A stretch of DNA of 11,407 nt from Candidatus Aminicenans sakinawicola JGI OTU-1. GTDB taxonomy: Bacteria > Acidobacteriota > Aminicenantia > Aminicenantales > Aminicenantaceae. Within the stretch, counting starts at the first letter, position 1. Every line of letters starts with the position of its first letter. The stretch covers positions 9,168 to 20,574 of the forward strand of contig AWNV01000007.1 in the NCBI GenBank assembly GCA_000493965.1, given 5' to 3'. Below, in pieces: positions 1 to 4,969 of this stretch. The notes under the pieces were generated by a model. It did no database searches, was not told where the DNA came from, and was given only the letters and a program-made list of their open reading frames with translations. The position numbers and the translations under genes are program-made.

Positions 1-1
1 G

Positions 2-967
2 GGGATTATTCAGCCAGGGGAGACGATAGAGAGCATATCCCCTGTCGGTTTTGATCAATTAGGGCCGCTATTGTTTTCTGTGGGCGATGAAATCAGGGAA
101 TTGGGGAAAAATTTAAGAGAGCTAGTTGGTGAAGAGAAGACAAAAGAGAATTTTAAGGAGACAATCCAGAATTTATCTACTCTCATTGCTGATTTAAAGG
201 ATGTCTTTGGGGCAAATAAAGGGATAATGAACGAAAGCCTGCAAAATTCCTCCAAGGCAATCCAGAATTTTGACCAGAGATCCGAGAGAATTTCTCGGAA
301 TCTGGATGAGCTGATTTCTGTTTTGAAAGACACCGTTGAAGAGAACAGGGGTGATGTCAAGTTAAGCCTGGAAAATATTAAGGAATTGATTTCAAGGATT
401 GAAGAGTCTGTGCAGCTCTTAAATGAATCTTTGAACAAAATAAATAGGGGTGATGGAACATTAGGAAAGATGATTCAGCAGCCAGAACTGTATACAAAGG
501 CTGAAGAAACATTGCAAAGCCTTCAGAGGGTTATTCGTCCTGTTTCTTCTTTTAAGGCACGTGCCGGCCTGGAATTTGGTTATTATGGCGAAAGCAATAT
601 GGTGAAGAGCAAGCTTATGCTCATCTTATGGCCGGCATCAAAAAAATATCTATTTGCTGAGATTATACGGGACCCGTGGCAGGACATTTTTACTTATTCT
701 CTGCAGGGAGGAATCCGCTTGGGAGCAGTTTCCCCGAGAGCCGGGATCATGGAATCGAGAATGGGAGCAGGAATCGATTGTTATGTTCTTGAGGACAGGT
801 TGAAATTCACTTTTGAGAGTTTTGACTTTAACCGACATCCTCGCCCGCGTTTCAGGATCTGGACGAGGTATGCTGCCTCGAAATATTTTTATGTGCTTTT
901 CGGCATTGATGATTTTACATTGGCTCCTCAGAGAGAATTATTTTTTGGATTAGGACTGGGCTTGTGA
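2..967 (+). CDS. MCE/MlaD-family lipid-transport protein, C-terminal part (5' end outside window)
   Basis: The reading frame is open from base 2, so the N-terminus lies outside the window; the TTG at 71 is internal, not a start. The first visible residues (GIIQPGETIESISP) read like the end of an MCE domain, where a Gly/Pro-rich turn precedes the helical region. About 130 residues of heptad-like helix follow (residues about 25-160 of the fragment, rich in E, K, L, I, N), including the GxGTLGKMI-type segment common in MlaD/Mce tails. The last 130 residues change character: alternating aromatic, Gly and charged residues ending in FFGLGLGL, which suggests beta-strands. Family knowledge: MCE proteins are inner-membrane-anchored periplasmic proteins that ferry phospholipids between membranes. 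The stop overlaps the radA ATG by one base, so the two are probably co-translated. The MCE call depends on a short remnant plus the coiled-coil tail and is therefore moderate. Confidence 0.7.
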   Translation, partial: GIIQPGETIESISPVGFDQLGPLLFSVGDEIRELGKNLRELVGEEKTKENFKETIQNLSTLIADLKDVFGANKGIMNESLQNSSKAIQNFDQRSERISRNLDELISVLKDTVEENRGDVKLSLENIKELISRIEESVQLLNESLNKINRGDGTLGKMIQQPELYTKAEETLQSLQRVIRPVSSFKARAGLEFGYYGESNMVKSKLMLILWPASKKYLFAEIIRDPWQDIFTYSLQGGIRLGAVSPRAGIMESRMGAGIDCYVLEDRLKFTFESFDFNRHPRPRFRIWTRYAASKYFYVLFGIDDFTLAPQRELFFGLGLGL

Positions 968-2313
968 TGAAAAACAAGACAACTTTTATTTGCCAGAACT
1001 GCGGCTTTCATTCTCCGAAGTGGTTAGGCAGATGTCCGAGCTGTGGGGAATGGAGCACTTTAATCGAAGAAATAGAGGAAGAATTCTCCGCAGAAATTTC
1101 GTTTGCACCATCTGAACCATGTCTTTATGAAAAGATAGAGGAGACGAAAAAGAAAAGAATAGAGACAGGAATTGAGGAGTTAAATCGAGTTTTGGGAGGT
1201 GGGATCGTACCTGGTTCTCTTGTGCTGATTGGAGGAGCACCGGGAATAGGAAAATCCACACTGCTTCTTCAGGTGAGCCGGGATTTTGCCGTCAAGGGGG
1301 AGAAAGTACTTTATGTCTCGGGCGAAGAATCTCTGGAGCAGATCAAGCTGCGTGGGGATAGGCTTGGAGTTAAGGGTGGAGAGATGTATCTCTTGGCAGA
1401 AACAAATGTAGAAAGAATTATTTCTCATGCAGAGAAACTGAACCCCCGGGTTTTCGTCCTGGATTCAGTCCAGGCAGTTTTCTCGTCAAAGTTGTCTTCG
1501 ACTCCGGGAACAATCAGCCAGGTTCGGGAAGTGACCAATCAGGTGTTTCGATTCGCAAAGAAAAACGAGATTCCCTCGTTTCTTATCGGCCATATAACGA
1601 AAGAAGGCTCACTGGCAGGACCGAAGTCCCTCGAACACATTGTGGATGTGGTGCTTTACTTTGAAGGAGAAAGGGAACACAGCTATCGTGTGCTCCGTGC
1701 TATTAAGAACAGGTTCGGGCCTGTTTCTGAACTGGCAATATTTGAAATGGGCAGCCGGGGCCTTAAAGCGGTTCTAAATCCATCAGCTTTCTTCTTGAAA
1801 GAAAGGCCAGCCGGTGCAGCGGGCAGCGTTGTTGTCTGTACTATTAAAGGATCAAGGCCTTTATTGACAGAAATTCAGGCGCTGGTTTCTTCCACATTGT
1901 TTGCCGGAAATCCGAGAAGAATGACAATAGGGCTTGATCATTTTAGAACAGCCATGCTTTTAGCTGTTGTAGAAAAAAAACTTGGGTATAGTTTTGGAGG
2001 AGAAGATGTTTATATTAATGTTGCGGGGGGATTGGTAATTAATGAACCCGCCATGGATTTAGGTGTAATAATGGCGGTTGTTTCCTGTTTGAAAAATAAA
2101 GCGGTTCCTCCTGATTTAACAGTTTTTGGGGAAATAGGGCTAAGCGGAGAAGTGCGCTCTGTGAGCCAGCCCCTGGCGAGGGTTAAAGAAGCGGCATCCT
2201 TGGGCTTCAAGACTGTTGTTCTTCCCAAGGCCAATTTGGGAGAAGAGAATATGCCGGATATAAATTTAATAGGAGTTCAAAATATTAAAGAAGCATTAAG
2301 AAATATTTTTTAA
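967..2313 (+). CDS. radA: DNA repair/recombination protein RadA (Sms)
   Basis: This 448-residue protein (E. coli RadA is 460) is a branch-migration ATPase that processes recombination intermediates. Domain order is canonical. An N-terminal zinc finger has Cys9, Cys12, Cys23 and Cys26. A RecA-like ATPase follows, with Walker A GAPGIGKST at about 90-98 and a Walker B aspartate at about 166 (VFVLDS). The RadA signature KNRFG lies at 247-251. A C-terminal Lon-protease-like domain (about 270-448) contains EPAMDLGV where Lon carries its catalytic serine, so it is non-proteolytic as in other RadA proteins. Start choice: GTG at 964 and ATG at 967 are adjacent; ATG 967 is preferred because it overlaps the upstream TGA (TGATG), the usual translational-coupling arrangement. 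Next gene starts 10 nt downstream. Identification is secure. Confidence 0.97.
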   Translation: MKNKTTFICQNCGFHSPKWLGRCPSCGEWSTLIEEIEEEFSAEISFAPSEPCLYEKIEETKKKRIETGIEELNRVLGGGIVPGSLVLIGGAPGIGKSTLLLQVSRDFAVKGEKVLYVSGEESLEQIKLRGDRLGVKGGEMYLLAETNVERIISHAEKLNPRVFVLDSVQAVFSSKLSSTPGTISQVREVTNQVFRFAKKNEIPSFLIGHITKEGSLAGPKSLEHIVDVVLYFEGEREHSYRVLRAIKNRFGPVSELAIFEMGSRGLKAVLNPSAFFLKERPAGAAGSVVVCTIKGSRPLLTEIQALVSSTLFAGNPRRMTIGLDHFRTAMLLAVVEKKLGYSFGGEDVYINVAGGLVINEPAMDLGVIMAVVSCLKNKAVPPDLTVFGEIGLSGEVRSVSQPLARVKEAASLGFKTVVLPKANLGEENMPDINLIGVQNIKEALRNIF

Positions 2314-2323
2314 GGACTATAAC

Positions 2324-3313
2324 ATGGGTATTTTTGCTTTTAGGTTAGTTGTTGTTGTGTTAATCACATTAGCAGGGTATTTTTCCCCTCCTTTTCATTT
2401 GACGCAATACTATGGGGCCCTTATTGGGTTATTATTAAGTATAGGATTGATTTATCTTGAGACAAGAATAAGGAAAAGCCAGTTTAAAGTTATATGGGGA
2501 TCCACCTTGGGGGTCATGGCTGGGATTCTTTTCGGATGGTTGTTAGGTTTAATTTATCAGACAGTTGCTGGTGACGACTCGACTACGGCATTCATCAAGA
2601 TTTTTTGTTTGGTCATTATGCCTTATATCGGGTTTTTAGTGGGTGCAAAAAAATTTGAATGGTTTGAGCCGGCCACTTTATTACACTTTTTTAAAGAGAA
2701 GAGCATTGGGAGAAGCTATAAAGTACTTGACACAAGCGTGATAATTGACGGTAGGATAAACGATATTTGCGATACGGCTTTCATAGATGGAACGCTTATT
2801 GTTCCCCAGTTTGTTCTTAAGGAGCTTCAGTTTATTGCGGATTCTTCTGATCCGATTAAGAGACAGAGGGGAAGGAGGGGGCTTGAGGTTTTGGACCATC
2901 TCCAGAAGTCATCTCAGGTGTCTATTGTGATTTCTGATATGGATTTTCCTGATGTAAAAGATGTTGATTCCAAGCTCATAGAATTCGCCAAACACGAGGA
3001 TGCCAAGATCATCACAAATGATTTTAACCTTAATAAGGTTGCCAGCCTTCAAGGAATTCCTGTGCTCAACATCAATGAGCTCGCAAGTGCTTTGAAACCT
3101 GTTGTGTTGCCAGGAGAAACAATCAGAGCATTTATTCTTAAAGAAGGAAAAGAAAAAAACCAGGGAATTGCCTATCTCGATGATGGCACTATGGTTGTTG
3201 TTGACAATTCAAGAAGGATGATCGGGCAGACTGTTGACGTTACTGTCACCTCTGTGCTTCAGACAACAGTAGGGAAGATGATATTCGGACGCTATAATGA
3301 AGAGGGACAATGA
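2324..3313 (+). CDS. yacL: YacL-type membrane-anchored PIN-TRAM domain protein
   Basis: The 329-residue protein has three parts. The N-terminus holds about four hydrophobic spans (roughly 4-22, 28-46, 57-80, 88-108). A PIN nuclease domain (about 132-255) carries the acidic residues expected for metal binding: Asp136 (LDTSVIIDGR), Glu167 (VLKELQ), Asp215 (DVDSKL) and Asp233 (TNDFNL). A C-terminal TRAM RNA-binding domain (about 265-325) begins LPGETIRAF and ends VGKMIFGR. This architecture is that of Bacillus YacL (about 366 residues). Family knowledge suggests a membrane-tethered RNA-directed nuclease, but the physiological target is not established. It sits between radA and ispD as in many Firmicutes, without the intervening disA. 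The ATG is preceded by AAGGA at 2312-2316, overlapping the radA stop, and the gene end overlaps ispD by 4 nt. Confidence 0.93.
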   Translation: MGIFAFRLVVVVLITLAGYFSPPFHLTQYYGALIGLLLSIGLIYLETRIRKSQFKVIWGSTLGVMAGILFGWLLGLIYQTVAGDDSTTAFIKIFCLVIMPYIGFLVGAKKFEWFEPATLLHFFKEKSIGRSYKVLDTSVIIDGRINDICDTAFIDGTLIVPQFVLKELQFIADSSDPIKRQRGRRGLEVLDHLQKSSQVSIVISDMDFPDVKDVDSKLIEFAKHEDAKIITNDFNLNKVASLQGIPVLNINELASALKPVVLPGETIRAFILKEGKEKNQGIAYLDDGTMVVVDNSRRMIGQTVDVTVTSVLQTTVGKMIFGRYNEEGQ

Positions 3314-3975
3314 GCAGGATTTCTGCGATTGTAGTTGCTGCTGGCAAAGGGAAGAGATTTGGTTCTTCCAAACAATTTGTTCTTTTAAAGGGAAAGCCGG
3401 TCTTGGATCACTGCTTGGAAAGGCTTGAAGCGCATAAAGATATTTCAGAAATCATTTTAGTATTGAGGAATAAAAAGTTTGAAAGGAGATATCTTGAGCA
3501 TTATAGCAAGATATCGGCGATTGCAAATGGAGGGAGAAGGAGACAGAATTCTGTGATTTCGGGTTTTAATCGAATTGACCAAAAGAATACAGATATTGTG
3601 CTTGTGCATGACGGTGTAAGGCCTCTAATCACAGGGGATTTACTCGACAGGGTTATAGATGCAGCCCAGAAAAAGGGAGCTGCAGTACCTGTTATTCCTG
3701 TGGAAGATACACTCAAGCTGGTTAAGGAAAAAGATGTTCTTCGGACAGTAGCCAGGACAGGGCTTTTCAGGGTTCAAACCCCTCAGGGTTTTTCTTACGA
3801 GGTGCTAAAGAAGGCACTGGATAAAGCAGTAGAGGATGATTATTACGGGACCGACGAAGCGGTCCTTGTAGAGAGAACAGGAATTGAGATATGTGCCGTC
3901 GAGGGAGACCCTAGAAACATAAAAGTTACGACTCCAGACGATATAATAATTGCGGAGGCTTTTCTTGAAGATTAA
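3310..3975 (+). CDS. ispD: 2-C-methyl-D-erythritol 4-phosphate cytidylyltransferase (IspD)
   Basis: IspD joins CTP to 2-C-methyl-D-erythritol 4-phosphate to give CDP-methylerythritol in the cytosolic MEP isoprenoid pathway. At 221 residues it is of normal length. The nucleotide-binding N-terminus reads VVAAGKGKRFGSSKQF, with Arg16 and Lys21 matching the catalytic pair of the E. coli enzyme (Arg20, Lys27). VHDGVRP at 99-105 supplies the metal/substrate Asp101 and Arg104. DPRNIKVT near 203 supplies Lys205, the counterpart of E. coli Lys213. The ATG lies inside an ATGA overlap with the yacL stop, implying translational coupling. It is followed by ispF with an 11-nt overlap, and the two enzymes flank IspE in the pathway; ispE is not in the window. 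Confidence 0.97.
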   Translation: MSRISAIVVAAGKGKRFGSSKQFVLLKGKPVLDHCLERLEAHKDISEIILVLRNKKFERRYLEHYSKISAIANGGRRRQNSVISGFNRIDQKNTDIVLVHDGVRPLITGDLLDRVIDAAQKKGAAVPVIPVEDTLKLVKEKDVLRTVARTGLFRVQTPQGFSYEVLKKALDKAVEDDYYGTDEAVLVERTGIEICAVEGDPRNIKVTTPDDIIIAEAFLED

Positions 3976-4444
3976 AACAGGCTTTGGTTATGATGTGCAC
4001 AAACTTGTTGAGGGAAGGAAGCTTTTTTTAGGTGGAGTCGAAGTCCCTTTTTCAAAGGGACTGATTGGCCATTCAGATGGAGATTGTTTGATTCATGCTG
4101 TTGTCGATGCTTTGTTAGGAGCTGCAGGCGAAAGTGATATAGGCCAGTGCTTTCCTGATACTGACCCGAAGTATAAAAATGTTAGAAGTACTAGCTTATT
4201 GAAGGAAGTTGTCCAAAAGATAAAAGAAAAAAATGTTGAGATCTTGAATATTGACTCTATTATCATTGCAGAAAAGCCACATCTTGCACCTTATGTTCCA
4301 CAGATGAAAGAGATGTTGTGTTCTATCATTAATATTAGACAGGAAGACTTTGGAATTAAAGCCAAGACTAATGAAGGCCTGGGTATGATCGGCCAGGGGA
4401 AAGCTATTGCCGCATTGGCTGTTGTTCTTGTGCAGAAGAAATAG
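3965..4444 (+). CDS. ispF: 2-C-methyl-D-erythritol 2,4-cyclodiphosphate synthase (IspF)
   Basis: IspF cyclises CDP-methylerythritol 2-phosphate to methylerythritol 2,4-cyclodiphosphate with release of CMP. Zinc ligands are Asp10 and His12 (FGYDVHKL) and His44 (HSDGDCLIHA), each two positions beyond E. coli Asp8, His10 and His42. The segments FPDTDP, IIIAEKPHLAPY and KAKTNEGLG are also family-typical. Start choice: no ATG is available near the conserved N-terminus. TTG at 3965 sits 6 nt after GGAGG (3954-3958) and gives 159 residues, a standard IspF length. The alternative TTG at 3950 would lie upstream of that Shine-Dalgarno site and add five unneeded residues. The start lies inside the end of ispD (11-nt overlap). 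It is the last gene of the run beginning at the left edge. Confidence 0.96.
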   Translation: MKIKTGFGYDVHKLVEGRKLFLGGVEVPFSKGLIGHSDGDCLIHAVVDALLGAAGESDIGQCFPDTDPKYKNVRSTSLLKEVVQKIKEKNVEILNIDSIIIAEKPHLAPYVPQMKEMLCSIINIRQEDFGIKAKTNEGLGMIGQGKAIAALAVVLVQKK

Positions 4445-4509
4445 ATATTAAGTCTTGATATTAAGGGTGGGATTTAAAACGAAGAGAAGGACATGAAGAA
4501 AAAAAAGGC

Positions 4510-4588
4510 GGGATTGGCTGAACTTGAAGGCTTATTCTGCCTCGCAAGGAGAGAATAATTCTCTCGAAATCGAAGGTCAACCAATCCC
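4510..4588. other. Branched inverted-repeat element: candidate structured RNA or minus-strand terminator
   Basis: Bases 4510-4521 (GGGATTGGCTGA) pair with 4577-4588 (TCAACCAATCCC) in a 12-nt stem with one C/A mismatch. Enclosed are two further helices. One is CTTG(4523-4526)+AGGC(4528-4531) with GCCT(4539-4542)+CAAG(4545-4548). The other is GAGAGAA(4549-4555) with TTCTCTC(4559-4565) around a 3-nt loop. Together they make a three-way junction. On the minus strand the outer stem is followed, after 3 nt, by eight T (complement of 4499-4506), as in an intrinsic terminator for the minus-strand gene ending at 4638. The element lies between convergent genes. It may be only a terminator, a small RNA, or a copy of a dispersed repeat; the sequence alone does not decide. 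Confidence 0.5.
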
Positions 4589-4598
4589 TGATTTTGAT

Positions 4599-4622
4599 GA
4601 TTGTATCCATCAATCTTTTTTT
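4599..4622 (+). terminator. Weak intrinsic terminator downstream of ispF
   Basis: GATTG (4599-4603) and CAATC (4611-4615) form a 5-bp stem with a 7-nt loop, followed immediately by seven T (4616-4622). The stem is short and A+T-rich, so efficiency is uncertain, but it lies between the end of the ispF operon and the convergent minus-strand gene, where termination is expected. Confidence 0.4.
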
Positions 4623-4637
4623 CATAAATACTGATCC

Positions 4638-4823
4638 TTAAATAAGGCTTGTTTTAAGAACAGGAGCATCGGGATTCGACATTACGTTTGATATGATTTC
4701 ATAGCCTGCATATTTCCCCATCTTGGCCAGGTCCAAGGCTGCAGAAGTAACAATCAGGTTGAAACCGATGAAAGTGAGTAAAAGTGCCACCATGAAAATT
4801 CCTACTTTTGTTCTGAATTTCAT
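4638..4823 (-). CDS. Small single-span membrane protein, function unknown
   Basis: This 61-residue protein starts at the ATG complementary to 4821-4823. That start follows AAAGGAGG with a 5-nt spacer, a near-ideal Shine-Dalgarno sequence and the main evidence that the gene is real. A longer version from the ATG at 4841 would begin upstream of that site and is rejected. The N-terminus is basic (MKFRTK), residues about 7-29 are strongly hydrophobic (VGIFMVALLLTFIGF onward), and the rest is a short mixed tail ending DAPVLKTSLI. It could be an anchored membrane peptide or a secreted one with an uncleaved or cleaved signal; no lipobox is present. I recognise no family. It is the only minus-strand gene in the window, convergent with ispF and divergent from the M16 peptidase gene. 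Confidence 0.7.
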   Translation of the reverse strand: MKFRTKVGIFMVALLLTFIGFNLIVTSAALDLAKMGKYAGYEIISNVMSNPDAPVLKTSLI

Positions 4824-4969
4824 TTTAACCTCCTTTGTCATTTGATTTCACTTATATAGACGAAAGAAAACAAAAAAAGGTTGCATCTTTCTAAATTATT
4901 AAATATGGTGCTATTTGATATGAATGAGGTTATTATATTCATAACACAAACAATCTCAAGGAGGTAGTG
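4824..4969. promoter_or_regulatory. Divergent intergenic region with inverted repeat
   Basis: The 146 bp between the small minus-strand gene and the M16 gene must hold both leaders. TATGAAT (4919-4925) and ATTCATA (4937-4943) form a 7-bp inverted repeat with an 11-bp gap, ending 14 nt before the M16 Shine-Dalgarno AAGGAGG (4958-4964); this is a possible operator. A possible + strand promoter is TTGCAT (4881-4886), 17 nt, TATGGT (4904-4909). On the minus strand TATATA lies close upstream of the small gene without a good -35. All promoter calls are tentative. Confidence 0.3.

Noticed and set aside
71..967. A complete 298-residue gene starting at TTG 71
   Set aside because: The frame is open back to the window edge and the upstream residues read as a plausible MCE-domain end, so the gene is truncated by the window.
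4444..4465. Direct repeat GATATTAAG at 4444-4452 and 4457-4465
   Set aside because: Only two short A+T-rich copies 13 bp apart, the first starting in the ispF stop codon; insufficient for an operator or iteron call.
4493..4558. A 21-codon + strand ORF after ispF (ATG 4493, lysine-rich start)
   Set aside because: The purine-rich stretch is only about 2 nt from the ATG, and the ORF runs through the inverted-repeat element, so chance is the simpler explanation.
4510..4588. Hammerhead-like ribozyme, suggested by CTGA, CGAAA and GTC near a closing stem
   Set aside because: The invariant CUGANGA box is absent (CTGA is followed by ACTTGA), and the GAAA segment does not lie between the two helices the fold requires.
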